Part shown: positions 52,702 to 61,078 of the stretch, one piece after another
Numbering within the stretch: the first letter of the stretch is position 1
How the letters are laid out: each line of letters opens with the position of its first letter
Assembly: GCA_002390745.1 (NCBI GenBank)
Contig: DGQK01000023.1
Coordinates: forward strand, 62,001-126,000
DNA length: 64,000 nucleotides
Source: Bacteroidetes bacterium UBA4416
GTDB lineage: Bacteria > Bacteroidota > Bacteroidia > B-17B0 > Aurantibacillaceae
Direction of reading: 5' to 3'
Position numbers and translations under genes: made by a program
Notes under the pieces: generated by a model
The model's input: the letters and a program-made list of their open reading frames with translations, nothing else
Database searches by the model: none
What the model was told of the DNA's origin: nothing

Positions 52702-52732
52702 CAAATGTAATTGTTGCTTGATGGAATACAAA
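52702..52732 (-). promoter_or_regulatory. clpP promoter, Bacteroidota type
   Basis: Read on the minus strand: TTTG (52732-52729), 19 bases, then TACATTTG (52709-52702). Both boxes match the Bacteroidota -33/-7 consensus exactly, and the start codon is about 24 bases downstream. The rest of the 305-base gap 52679-52983 holds only the terminator at 52930. Confidence 0.75.
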
Positions 52733-52929
52733 TTAAAAGCCAAAAAGTTTTTAACGCCAAAACGTCAGTAAAAACCGGCTATTATTGGGTGATATGCCCT
52801 GTTTTCCGGCCAATGGTAGTTTTCAGGCGGCAACTGTTACCGGCAATTTTTTGGTGTGTCATAAAACGGGATTTCTATGCCACTTTGCCTTTCGCTTCTG
52901 TGCATTGAGGGTTAAACCGGTGAAATTAA

Positions 52930-52959
52930 AAAGCCACAACGGGACTGCGTTGTGGCTTT
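52930..52959 (-). terminator. Terminator of the 255-aa protein gene
   Basis: AAAGCCACAAC (52930-52940) pairs with GTTGTGGCTTT (52949-52959); T-run on the minus strand. Confidence 0.88.
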
Positions 52960-52983
52960 CAGTTAAGAGTCAGGTATAGAAGC

Positions 52984-53751
52984 TTAAGTTCTGGATTCGA
53001 ACCGGTAGGCAAATTTGCCCGGAGGCTGGTAGAGCTTGATTTGCTTCATCGGATTGGTGCTGTAGCTGCTGGTTTTGATGTCCGGGGCAAACCAACGGGC
53101 TTTATTTGGTGGAAAATTCACCCAGCATTCTTCGGCAGCCACAGAGTCCCCGCTGCTTAGTTTACCTGAATCCGTCCAGGTTTCGTGGCTGAGATCAAAC
53201 TGGTTAGCCAGCACAGGAAGCTGGCCTTCCCTCACGCGGGTGCCATCACAAAAGGTTTCATAGCGGTAAGGCCCGGATCCGTTTTCTGAAAGCCTGATCG
53301 CAAACTCATACCATTGGCCCAACTTTGCTTCACCAAAAAAATTGTACTGTTCGGTCTGATAGGGATCATAGGTGAAAAGCCGGTAAACGGGATCTTCGGC
53401 AGATCTGAAAAACCCGATCTCTGTCCAGTAAGCTTTCCCGCCGATCGTTTTCCCAAGATGCGTGGTGAATATATTGAAGGTCGAGAAATTTTTATCGACA
53501 TTAAGGCCGTCTATCCTCATCATACAACGCAGGCCGCTCCACCTTTCTTCTTCCTCAAATGTTCTTCCGTCTATCTGTAGCCTAGCCTGTGTGTTCATCT
53601 CTTCTTCGCGAAAAACATTTCGCCGGGGGAGCTTATAGCCGAGCTCTGCCTCCGTGAGAGGGCCGTTATAATCTGATAATACTTCTACCTGCTCCGGGTT
53701 GGATGTCACTGTCAGTGATCCGGGCTCTGTTCCTTGTTTCGAATGTTCCAT
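52984..53751 (-). CDS. Unrecognised 255-aa protein, possible concanavalin-like fold
   Basis: The 255-residue protein has no signal peptide. Its spacing of aromatic-rich strands (WSGLRCMMRIDGLNV, KAYWTEIGFFRSAEDPVYRLF, GQWYEFAIRLSENGSGPYRYE) suggests a beta-jelly-roll such as those of concanavalin-like or polysaccharide-lyase-like domains. I do not recognise a family. It is flanked by its own terminator and a gene of the GbsR-type cluster is 77 bases upstream. Confidence 0.65.
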   Translation of the reverse strand: MEHSKQGTEPGSLTVTSNPEQVEVLSDYNGPLTEAELGYKLPRRNVFREEEMNTQARLQIDGRTFEEEERWSGLRCMMRIDGLNVDKNFSTFNIFTTHLGKTIGGKAYWTEIGFFRSAEDPVYRLFTYDPYQTEQYNFFGEAKLGQWYEFAIRLSENGSGPYRYETFCDGTRVREGQLPVLANQFDLSHETWTDSGKLSSGDSVAAEECWVNFPPNKARWFAPDIKTSSYSTNPMKQIKLYQPPGKFAYRFESRT

Positions 53752-53828
53752 GGTTAAAAGTGTTTAAAGGTTAATATGAAAAGCGATCAACTAAATTTAG
53801 GAAATCGGATCCGGAAAAAGAGGTCGGT

Positions 53829-54311
53829 TTACCGAACCATGCCATGTATGCCTTTATCCTTCTGTTTCTCGGCCAGAGACTTGATATAGGCGTTCCTCAT
53901 GAGGAGGAATTTTTTCATGTATATCACCAGGAAACATTTCTCCGCCACTTTACCCAGGAAACCCAGTGGAGCATGAAACTCGAAGAGGTCGGTCATGATG
54001 GTCTTCCCATTTTCCGCTCTAAATAGATGCTGGTGGTACAATTTTTTAAAAGGACCTTTTATCATTTCGCTCACAAAGTAATGTGGGGGCTCATAGGCTG
54101 CAATCTGCGAAGTCATGGTCAGGTTTAGTCCAAAATGCCTGGCCTGCCAGGTTACGGTGTCATGCAGCCTCATGGTTCCATGGGTGATTCCCGCAATGGC
54201 TTTTTCATGAGTTGAGGCGACGCTTTCCTGATGCACATCTACTGACAGAGATAGCATAAAACACACATCAGCAGGAGCAGCGATTGTGGTATGGATTTTT
54301 ATAAGCGCCAT
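53829..54311 (-). CDS. SRPBCC-family protein of the GbsR cluster
   Basis: The 160-residue protein starts ALIKIHTTIAAPADVCFML and has DTVTWQARHFGLNLTMTSQI and FEFHAPLGFLGKVAE, the pattern of START-like cyclase/dehydrase proteins. It is probably cytoplasmic. It is 8 bases after the TIGR01777 gene on the same strand; the same pairing of these two families occurs in other Bacteroidota. Confidence 0.88.
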   Translation of the reverse strand: MALIKIHTTIAAPADVCFMLSLSVDVHQESVASTHEKAIAGITHGTMRLHDTVTWQARHFGLNLTMTSQIAAYEPPHYFVSEMIKGPFKKLYHQHLFRAENGKTIMTDLFEFHAPLGFLGKVAEKCFLVIYMKKFLLMRNAYIKSLAEKQKDKGIHGMVR

Positions 54312-54319
54312 CTTTTCTC

Positions 54320-55225
54320 TTATAAGTCACTTAAACAGGAGTCAATGGTTTGGTGCCTGAATTGAAAACCCTCCTGCAGGACTCTTTCGGGATAAGAATA
54401 ACGGCTCTTTAAAATGAGCTCTGTTTCCGTGCCGATGAAAAAAGCACCGATCTCCAGCATCCAGGCCGCCGCCGGGAGCCCGAAGGGAATCCCCGCTTTT
54501 TTGCGCAGCTTTTGCATGAGTACCTTATTGCTGACAGGAGTGGGCGCCACGCTGTTATAAATACCCTGCACCCGGCGGTTTTCAATGCTCCAGGCCACCA
54601 TCCTGCAAAAGTCGCCGATGTGGATCCAGCTGACCTGCTGTGTGCCTTTTCCCATCGTGCCGCCGAGTCCTTTTTTGACGATGCTCATCAGCTCGGGGAA
54701 CACGCCTCCTGTTTTTCCCATTACCATGGCAATGCGCAAATTGACTTTCCTGGTAGCGGGTAATTGAAAGTTATCAAACACATGCTCCCAGGCTTTACAC
54801 ACTTCAACTGAAAAACCACTGCCGGTTTCTCCTCCCCGCTCTGTCATCGGTTCCGTTTCACTGTGCCGGTAGATGGTTCCGGAGGCCCCGTTGATCCATA
54901 CCAAAGGAGGTGTCTTGCATGCCAGGATGGCTTCGCCGAGCACGGCAGTCGATTCAAGCCTCGACGAAAAGATCAGGGCCATATTCTTTTCTGTATACCG
55001 GCAGTTGACACTTTTTCCGCAGAGGTTGATCAGGGCGGTAGCGCCTTCCAGCTCCCGGCACCAGTCCCCTTGCGAGCGGGCATCCCAGCGCAGGTACCTG
55101 AGCTTTCCTTCCGTTTTGTTTTCCGAGCGCGAAAGAATCACGATCTCGTCATAGCTGTCTTTAAAATAAGTACTGAGCGCTTGCCCCAGGAAACCCGTTC
55201 CGCCCGCGATGATTAGTTTTTTCAT
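54320..55225 (-). CDS. TIGR01777-family NAD(P)-dependent oxidoreductase
   Basis: The 301-residue protein has a Rossmann NAD(P) motif GGTGFLGQAL at its start, INLCGKSVNCRYT, WINGASGTIYR and VSWIHIGDF, then a DUF1731-type C-terminus (GLPAAAWMLEIGAFFIGTETELILKS). This is the TIGR01777 extended-SDR family, of unknown substrate. It is 25 bases after the methyltransferase gene in the cluster. Confidence 0.92.
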   Translation of the reverse strand: MKKLIIAGGTGFLGQALSTYFKDSYDEIVILSRSENKTEGKLRYLRWDARSQGDWCRELEGATALINLCGKSVNCRYTEKNMALIFSSRLESTAVLGEAILACKTPPLVWINGASGTIYRHSETEPMTERGGETGSGFSVEVCKAWEHVFDNFQLPATRKVNLRIAMVMGKTGGVFPELMSIVKKGLGGTMGKGTQQVSWIHIGDFCRMVAWSIENRRVQGIYNSVAPTPVSNKVLMQKLRKKAGIPFGLPAAAWMLEIGAFFIGTETELILKSRYSYPERVLQEGFQFRHQTIDSCLSDL

Positions 55226-55250
55226 AGGATACTTTTTACAGATGAAAGAA

Positions 55251-56102
55251 TTAGTTTATTTTTTCGCAACTGATCATGTAATAGCCAAAGGCGCGCAGGT
55301 GCATGCCGGAGAGCAGGGCGTACACCGAACCTTTTAAATTGTTCAGGCTCTGCGGACGGATCGCTTCTCCCCGCCATGTTTTGCGAAGCATAAAACCGAG
55401 GGTCGCAAATGGCACATGCATGACAGAAGGCGCTACCCGGAAGGAAATATCTTCCATCACAATGTTCTTAAATCCGGCGCCCTCCAGGTTTTTCAGGGTG
55501 CTGATGATGTCACCGAGCCCATCCAGCTTCCAGCCCTCGCATAATTTGCGATAGGCATAGGCGGCTGTTGCCGAAAGTTGTTCCACCGGTTTTTTCAGGA
55601 AGGCATCGGCAATCACCATGCGTCCTCCGGGTGCGAGCAGCCGATAGGCCTCTGCCAGGGTTTTCATGCTGTGCCCCGAATGGCAAAAGCTCTCTATGGC
55701 AATCAATCCGTCAAAATAGCCATCGGGGAAAGGCGCGGCATTGTAATTTTCTTTGAGAATAGTGCCTTTGTATCCTTCCAGTAATTTATTACCCTCTTCC
55801 CATTGGAACCGTGACAAGGTCAGGCCTGTAATGCTGATGTGTGGAAATGCCTTCAGTCCGTGTTTCATGGTAGCCCCCATGCCGCAGCCAAGGTCTGCCA
55901 GGCGCACAGGAGCTTTGCCGATGTGAAGACGCTTGTATACCTGTTCATTCATTTCATTCAGCATGCTGTCCCTCCTGAACGGATTGTTGCGAAACGGGCG
56001 ATAATAGCCGAAGTGCATATTATAGCTTTTGCTCCAGAAGAGGTAATCTTCCGTGGCTTCATCGTAAAAGTCGGTGAGCTCTTTATGACTGTTGTCAGGC
56101 AT
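55251..56102 (-). CDS. Class I SAM-dependent methyltransferase
   Basis: The 283-residue protein has a Rossmann SAM motif LADLGCGMGATMKHG and later DGLIAIESFCHSG and APGGRMVIADAFL. The N-terminal FYDEATEDYLFWSKSYNMHFGYYRP resembles small-molecule methyltransferases of the tocopherol or sterol kind; a lipid or quinone-like substrate is possible. It lies 27 bases after the 139-residue membrane protein. Confidence 0.92.
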   Translation of the reverse strand: MPDNSHKELTDFYDEATEDYLFWSKSYNMHFGYYRPFRNNPFRRDSMLNEMNEQVYKRLHIGKAPVRLADLGCGMGATMKHGLKAFPHISITGLTLSRFQWEEGNKLLEGYKGTILKENYNAAPFPDGYFDGLIAIESFCHSGHSMKTLAEAYRLLAPGGRMVIADAFLKKPVEQLSATAAYAYRKLCEGWKLDGLGDIISTLKNLEGAGFKNIVMEDISFRVAPSVMHVPFATLGFMLRKTWRGEAIRPQSLNNLKGSVYALLSGMHLRAFGYYMISCEKIN

Positions 56103-56129
56103 TACACAGGGTTTATCGCTACCGGTAGC

Positions 56130-56549
56130 TTATTTATTTTCTTCGGTGATGTTGAAGGTAGTATACTGTTTTTTTGGCCGTTGGATCATCAGCATAATGA
56201 AGAAGTTGAGGAACAGAAGCAGGCCGAGGATCAGCGTGAAAGAGCCGATCTTAAGGGAAAGCTCTTCGATGGTTTCCTGGGCGGAAGCCAGGGGAATAGC
56301 CACGTAGCGACCGAGCCCCTGCTGGTAGTGGCCATTGTTGACACGCATTTTCATAAAAGAGAATCCCAGGGCGATGAGGTAGAATCCGGTTTGGATGAGG
56401 TTGTTGGTGCTTGTAGCCAGGGCTTCGTTGTGGTGGAAGCGCTCAACGAGAAAGGCTTTGGTGTTGCGGTGCAGGCTTTTGGCGATCCAGATGCATAAAG
56501 CAATGGTTGTTGGCAGGTAAACGCAGTAGGCGGCGATGTTGTAGTTCAT
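56130..56549 (-). CDS. Small membrane protein, paralogue A
   Basis: The 139-residue protein has about three helices and the motif SLHRNTKAFLVERFHHNEALATSTNNLIQTG. The next gene upstream encodes a relative with NLHRNGKEFLFGECPDEALSNSTNNLLYIG. The shared (N/S)LHRN-K-FL...EAL-STNNL suggests a conserved cytoplasmic patch and perhaps a heterodimer. The C-terminus is charged. Function unknown. Confidence 0.78.
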   Translation of the reverse strand: MNYNIAAYCVYLPTTIALCIWIAKSLHRNTKAFLVERFHHNEALATSTNNLIQTGFYLIALGFSFMKMRVNNGHYQQGLGRYVAIPLASAQETIEELSLKIGSFTLILGLLLFLNFFIMLMIQRPKKQYTTFNITEENK

Positions 56550-56592
56550 GATTTCTTGGTTTTTTATGATTGATACTGAATAAAAAGCGATG

Positions 56593-56952
56593 CTAGTGTT
56601 GTTGCAGTTTTTTAGCTAAAAAGAACGAGATGATCCTCGGAGCCAGGATCACGTTTAAGATGTGGAGCGAGCCGAGCGACAAAAAAATAATTCCTTCCGA
56701 TGTGGCAATGAATTCAAGTAATTGGACAAGCGAGCAGATGGTACCGGAAGCATTGAGGAAGTAGAACGCAAAGCCTGTATTCACCAGGCAATAGCCGATG
56801 TAAAGTAAATTATTGGTGCTATTGCTTAGGGCTTCATCGGGGCATTCGCCGAACAGGAATTCCTTCCCGTTGCGATGCAGGTTCTTTCCGACTACCAGCA
56901 CTGTGAGGAGGCTAAGGCTGAGGTAAATGATATAGGCGAGGATCTGATACAT
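56593..56952 (-). CDS. Small membrane protein, paralogue B
   Basis: The 119-residue protein has three predicted helices (for example IIYLSLSLLTVLVVGKNL and GIIFLSLGSLHILNVIL). It shares the HRN-K-FL...EAL-STNNL motif with its downstream neighbour and lacks that protein's longer tail. It is 3 bases after the DCC gene and 43 bases before paralogue A. Function unknown. Confidence 0.78.
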   Translation of the reverse strand: MYQILAYIIYLSLSLLTVLVVGKNLHRNGKEFLFGECPDEALSNSTNNLLYIGYCLVNTGFAFYFLNASGTICSLVQLLEFIATSEGIIFLSLGSLHILNVILAPRIISFFLAKKLQQH

Positions 56953-56955
56953 GGC

Positions 56956-57774
56956 TTAAAGAATAAAGGATAACACCAGGAAGCGATAGAGCAGCCAGGT
57001 ATAGCTCAGCCATACCGGCGCTTTGATAGCGCTTACCCGCCTGTAGTGTTGCCGGAACATGAAAGCCACCACGGCAAAGAACCAGGCGAGTGATGCATAA
57101 GGAGGAATGGGAACGCAGCGGTTGAGCAGGAACACAGGCAGGAGCAGCAAAGCGCCGGTGAGGGAAACCGTCATCAGATGGCCGAGGTAATCGAAAAGCG
57201 TTTCTTTTTTCGGGCCGGCCAGTGCAAGCAGGCTGCCCTGAAAAAGGATCTGCCCGAAACAAATGGCATACTCGCGGAACAGGTTGGAGGAGGGAACAAT
57301 GCCCGGCAACAGGGCGGAGTAGCCTGACAGCATACAGGAAGTAAGGGTAGCGCTAAAGACGAGGTATAGGATCCTGTAGCTCAGGTTGAAATCCGGGATG
57401 CAGGCCTGCCGGCTATAGTCCGCGGAAGGAGCGATGACCTTACGGTTAAAAGAAATAAAAGCATAGAGCTTTTTCTGGAGGAAGAGGATCACCGGATGCT
57501 TGAGTAATCGTTTCAGGAAGGGCAGGCGCTGCGTGATCACGTAGTTCAGGCTGTCGACACCGTACAGAACCGAATGCGTTTCTGTGTTGACCAGCGCAAT
57601 TTCGTTGCGGGCGCGGTTCGCATCCAGAATCCCGGCATACCGCTCTATTCCTGTTTCATAAGCTGTGCGTCCCTCTTCGCCCAGCATACCCGATCGAATA
57701 AAGCCTTTGGTGTAGGCCGCACACAGCGGGCAATCGGTATCGTAAAGCAGCGTATGGTGGTTCATCGGTTTCAT
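56956..57774 (-). CDS. DCC-family protein with membrane helices
   Basis: From ATG 57774 the protein is 272 residues. It starts with the DCC motif (LLYDTDCPLCAAYTKGFI, an active-site-like CxxC) and then a thioredoxin-like N-terminal region, followed by six or more membrane helices (for example LAWFFAVVAFMF near the end). The DCC family is thought to be thiol-disulfide oxidoreductase-like. It is the first gene of the cluster and has the dyad at 57798 in its promoter. Confidence 0.85.
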   Translation of the reverse strand: MKPMNHHTLLYDTDCPLCAAYTKGFIRSGMLGEEGRTAYETGIERYAGILDANRARNEIALVNTETHSVLYGVDSLNYVITQRLPFLKRLLKHPVILFLQKKLYAFISFNRKVIAPSADYSRQACIPDFNLSYRILYLVFSATLTSCMLSGYSALLPGIVPSSNLFREYAICFGQILFQGSLLALAGPKKETLFDYLGHLMTVSLTGALLLLPVFLLNRCVPIPPYASLAWFFAVVAFMFRQHYRRVSAIKAPVWLSYTWLLYRFLVLSFIL

Positions 57775-57797
57775 AACCTTGTTTTTTATTTCAAAAC

Positions 57798-57815
57798 TTT
57801 CAATTATTATTGAAA
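57798..57815 (-). promoter_or_regulatory. TTTCAA-N6-TTGAAA operator upstream of the DCC gene
   Basis: TTTCAA (57798-57803), six bases, TTGAAA (57810-57815), 24 bases before the DCC start codon. The flanks AAC and CATA match the copy before the regulator gene. Confidence 0.7.
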
Positions 57816-57832
57816 CATATAGGCAAATTTTT

Positions 57833-58339
57833 TTATTTGAACAGTTTGAATAAAGCACCCACCAAGGCATTCTCGTCCAGTTTGATGGCGCGGGTCAGGG
57901 CAAAATCGGCTTTATCCACCACGCTTTCCAGGTTGCCTACCGTATCAATAAAGGCTTTATGCTTTTTATCGTTTTTGTTTCCTTCTACTTTTTTCAGCTC
58001 TTCGAGCAGGGCCAGGATGGGTTCGATCTCACGCTTGCGGCGCTCGTTGATGATCTGCTTGGCAACCTTCCAGATGTCTTTTTCGGCATAGAAGAATTCC
58101 TTGCGTTCACCCGGAACCAGCTCTTTAAATACAAGGCCCCAGTCGATGAGGTCGCGGAGGTTCATGTTGGCGCTGCCACGCGAAATTTTCAGATCTTCCA
58201 TCACCTCTTCCGCAGAAAGCGAATCGGGACTGATGAGCAATAAGGCATGGACCTGGGCCATGGAGCGGCTGATTCCCCAGCTGCCGGCCAGTGTTCCCCA
58301 GGCTTGTATGAACTTATCTTTTGCTTCGTTGTACTTCAT
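57833..58339 (-). CDS. GbsR/MarR-family transcriptional regulator
   Basis: The 168-residue protein has a winged helix (LLLISPDSLSAEEVMEDLKI SRGSANMNLRDLIDWGLV) and a helical C-terminal dimer region. It fits GbsR/MarR-type repressors that respond to small molecules or membrane stress. It is 58 bases upstream of the DCC gene on the same strand. The dyads at 57798 and 58380 are its likely operators, including autoregulation. Confidence 0.92.
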   Translation of the reverse strand: MKYNEAKDKFIQAWGTLAGSWGISRSMAQVHALLLISPDSLSAEEVMEDLKISRGSANMNLRDLIDWGLVFKELVPGERKEFFYAEKDIWKVAKQIINERRKREIEPILALLEELKKVEGNKNDKKHKAFIDTVGNLESVVDKADFALTRAIKLDENALVGALFKLFK

Positions 58340-58379
58340 GATCTGTATCCCGGATCAAAGGTAACTACATTTTCATAAC

Positions 58380-58397
58380 TTTCAAAATATATTGAAA
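58380..58397 (-). promoter_or_regulatory. TTTCAA-N6-TTGAAA operator upstream of the GbsR/MarR gene
   Basis: TTTCAA (58380-58385), six bases, TTGAAA (58392-58397), 41 bases before the regulator's start codon. Same spacing and flanks (AAC/GATA) as the copy at 57798. Confidence 0.7.
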
Positions 58398-58582
58398 GAT
58401 ATTTTTTGATTATTCCCATGAAGCAATGAGAGTACCCTGGCTTCAGACGGTCGTCATGAGGATTGCTTACGCTTAGTTTTAGCAATTTCATGTTGTACCC
58501 ACTGGCCGGGATATGGCTTTCCACTTTAAATTCCCGGGTAAAGTATCCTGAATGGAGCGTAAACGCATCAGCTTATGAAAAT

Positions 58583-58705
58583 GCCGCGTGAAGGATAGAA
58601 CGGAAATCCTTTTTGCTGTCTCTCTTTGCAATCACGCCATGGCGTGAGGAGTGATAGCCTGATCCGTCCCGAAAGCTTTCGGGACGGGCACGCCCCGATA
58701 ATCCA
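58583..58705. repeat. Possible interspersed structured repeat
   Basis: Within the 524-base gap 58340-58863 is a stretch with a 24-base perfect palindrome (58664-58687, containing CCCGAAAGCTTTCGGG) and a second palindrome CACGCCATGGCGTG near 58633-58646. On the minus strand it contains GGGCGTG, CAGGCTATC and TTTCCGTTCTATCC. From memory this resembles a family of repeats spread through Chitinophagaceae and relatives. Elsewhere in the gap I see no gene. Confidence 0.5.
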
Positions 58706-58863
58706 AAATGCATTTAACGCACAGCATACCATGAACCGGCATTATGTTCGTCATCTGTTTTCTGTTATGCGTAATGAAAGCAAGTTCGGAAAAGAGCTTT
58801 TAGATTTATTATGAGCATCAAAAAATACAATCTTGCAAAAAATCACTTTCTTTGTAAGAAAAA

Positions 58864-60498
58864 TTGTCAAAGTTATTCCTATATATATGTATGCTTCTGC
58901 TGTGCGTTCGATGCGCACAGATCACTCCACTCACCGGAGGAAAAAAAGATACCGAAGCCCCGAAGCTGTTGAAAGCCGTTCCGGCCAATGCCAGCCTCAA
59001 TGTGCAGCCCAAAACGATCGAGCTCACCTTTGACGAATACATTACTTTAAAAGATGTGATGAACCAGTTTGTCATCACACCTCAGACCAAACAATTTCCG
59101 GAGATCGAAGCAAGCGGCAAAAAGGTCAAAATAAAATTCAATGAAACGCTTCTGCCGAACACGACCTACAAATTATCATTCGGAAATGCTATTGTGGATC
59201 TGCGCGAATCGAACAACCTGCCTAACTTCGAGTACGTATTTAGTACAGGTGCCACCATCGATAGCCTGAAATTACGCGGGACCATCGAGAATGCCACAGA
59301 TAAAAAAGCGGCGGCCCAGGTGCTTGTGGGATTGTATCCTGCCGCTTCTGCAGATAGCATCATCTATAAGGAAAAGCCTCTGTACCTGATCCGCACCGAT
59401 GATCAGGGGCGCTTCGCGTTTAGCTACCTTCCGGATAGGGCATTTAAAATTGTAGGGATCAAGGATCAGAATAAAAATTTGCTGTACGATGGTTCGGAAG
59501 AGCAGGTAGCTTTTGTTCCTCAGGCTGTAGATCCAAAAGATACCACAGAGATCCGCATGCGCCTGTTTAAGGAAATCCCCTACAAAAGTTTTATCAAGCG
59601 CCATTATTCGGTAGAGCCGGGCCGGGTGAACATCGCTTTCAACAAGCCGCAAAGCGGTACTAGGGTAAAGGCGGATGGACTGATACTCGCGCGCTGGAAT
59701 ACGTTGGGCGATACGCTGAGCCTGTATTATGCAAACCGTTTCGATACCCTTACCACATTTGTATCCTACGCTACAGGGAAAACCGATACATTATATATAC
59801 GAATACCTGCCGAAAACGCCAAAGCCTCGGAAAGAGGCTCTGTCAAAAAGGCGAACTCGTATATCATCAAGAGTAACCTGGAAGGAGCAAGCATTCCTTA
59901 TTTCCTGGTTCCCGAACTTCAGCTCAACTTCCCGGCTTATCACAAACAGGTTAAGCAAGAAAGCATCATCCTCATGGAAAAAAAAGGCACGGCTCCGGCC
60001 ACTGTAAAATCCTATACGCTGATCGCGGATTCGGAGCCGGCATTATCTTTTACCCTGCAAACCGAACTTAATGCCGAATGCAACTATACCTTAACTGTAT
60101 TGGACTCTGCATTCACCAATGATTACAAGCGTCTCAACGACTCAACCGGGTATAAGTTCCATACCACGACTCCTGATGATTATGCCGGCTTGAGCATGAA
60201 GCTGCTATTTCCAAAAAAGGAAAATTACATCGTGCTCCTTAAGAACGACAAAGGCCAGGTGGTAGACCGCCGCATCATCGAATTATCGCTCACTTCCACG
60301 GCCGAAAAACTGATTGCGTACAAAAACCTGCTGCCCGGGAATTATTACATCGAGGCCATCGAAGACAGTAACAAAAACGGGCAGTTCGACACAGGAAATT
60401 ATTTTTTACACACGCAGCCGGAAATTATATTTGTCAATTCAGGAGCAATAAAGTTGCTTGCCGGTTGGGAAATTGAAAATGAATGGCGTGTTCAGTAA
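58864..60498 (+). CDS. Lipoprotein with Big_5-type Ig-like domain
   Basis: The 544-residue protein has a hydrophobic start with a Cys (LLLCVRC) and then ITPLTGGKKDTEAPKLL, the usual start of Bacteroidota Big_5 (Ig-like) lipoproteins. The domain (about 28-130: TIELTFDEYITL ... FVFSTG-like end) is followed by several beta-rich repeats to the C-terminus. TTG 58864 gives the best signal; ATG 58891 is an alternative. It may be an envelope structural or TonB-linked protein. Confidence 0.78.
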   Translation: MSKLFLYICMLLLCVRCAQITPLTGGKKDTEAPKLLKAVPANASLNVQPKTIELTFDEYITLKDVMNQFVITPQTKQFPEIEASGKKVKIKFNETLLPNTTYKLSFGNAIVDLRESNNLPNFEYVFSTGATIDSLKLRGTIENATDKKAAAQVLVGLYPAASADSIIYKEKPLYLIRTDDQGRFAFSYLPDRAFKIVGIKDQNKNLLYDGSEEQVAFVPQAVDPKDTTEIRMRLFKEIPYKSFIKRHYSVEPGRVNIAFNKPQSGTRVKADGLILARWNTLGDTLSLYYANRFDTLTTFVSYATGKTDTLYIRIPAENAKASERGSVKKANSYIIKSNLEGASIPYFLVPELQLNFPAYHKQVKQESIILMEKKGTAPATVKSYTLIADSEPALSFTLQTELNAECNYTLTVLDSAFTNDYKRLNDSTGYKFHTTTPDDYAGLSMKLLFPKKENYIVLLKNDKGQVVDRRIIELSLTSTAEKLIAYKNLLPGNYYIEAIEDSNKNGQFDTGNYFLHTQPEIIFVNSGAIKLLAGWEIENEWRVQ

Positions 60499-60815
60499 CA
60501 CTATTCACGATATTTTTTTTGCTGTTTTGAACATTCGTTTTTCTTTCAACAAAGTTCTTTCACTTCCTGAAACAGAAAAAAGTTTTTTTAAAATTTTTTT
60601 GTCGATGCTCTGAATATATAGTAAATTCAATGCTTTCAGGACATCGAGCATGAATGCTACTTCGTTCAATCCATACCCTGAAATCTGCATGCGCACCGCA
60701 AAACAGTATTAACAATTTCAACAATTTTGTGTTAATAAAATAACTGATTGAAAATTAGTTAGCGTTAATAATTTTATTTACTTCGTAGTAACAAAAATCT
60801 CAAAAACAAAAAACC
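60499..60815. other. AT-rich intergenic region
   Basis: These 317 bases hold no supported gene; a 63-codon minus-strand frame is present but has no family match by eye. The right part is very AT-rich and must contain the promoter of the H1-like gene. Confidence 0.6.
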
Positions 60816-61019
60816 ATGGCAACAACAAAAAAAGCAGCTCCTAAAAAAGCAGCAGCAAAAAAAGCAGTGAAAAAAGCAGCCCCTAAAAAAGCAGCAAAAA
60901 AAGCAGCTCCTAAAAAAGCAGCAGCTAAAAAAGCGGCTCCTAAAAAAGCAGCTGCTAAAAAAGCAGTGAAAAAAGCGGCTCCTAAAAAAGCAGCTAAAAA
61001 AGCAGCAGCTAAGAAGTAA
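60816..61019 (+). CDS. Histone-H1-like Lys/Ala/Pro protein
   Basis: The 67-residue protein is made almost only of Lys, Ala, Pro and Val: MATTKKAAPKKAAAKKAVKK and further repeats of KKAAPKK and KKAAAKK. It resembles H1-like proteins of bacteria (HctB type) and eukaryotic H1 tails, and should bind DNA. Codon use is very biased (AAA AAA GCA). It has its own terminator and probably high expression. It matches in style the tails of the DUF6496 protein and HemD. Confidence 0.88.
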   Translation: MATTKKAAPKKAAAKKAVKKAAPKKAAKKAAPKKAAAKKAAPKKAAAKKAVKKAAPKKAAKKAAAKK

Positions 61020-61025
61020 TAAAAA

Positions 61026-61049
61026 GCCCCGCAACAGCGGGGCTTTTTT
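61026..61049 (+). terminator. Terminator of the H1-like gene
   Basis: GCCCCGC-AACA-GCGGGGC (61026-61043) followed by six T. Confidence 0.95.
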
Positions 61050-61078
61050 GTTTATAGGCTTTCCTGTACAACAGAAAT

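Noticed and set aside
52990..53010. GGTTCGAATCC on the minus strand, as in a tRNA T-loop
   Set aside because: It is the coding end of the 255-residue protein and no cloverleaf or acceptor pairing exists around it.
58336..58524. 62-codon minus-strand frame before the GbsR/MarR gene
   Set aside because: It covers the operator and promoter of the regulator and has no domain pattern.
60505..60696. 63-codon minus-strand frame upstream of the H1-like gene
   Set aside because: AT-rich intergenic DNA, no family pattern; kept only as a remark.
60774..61034. Cys/Phe-rich minus-strand frame opposite the H1-like gene
   Set aside because: It is the complement of the Lys/Ala repeats, which gives Phe, Cys and Arg by codon complementarity.
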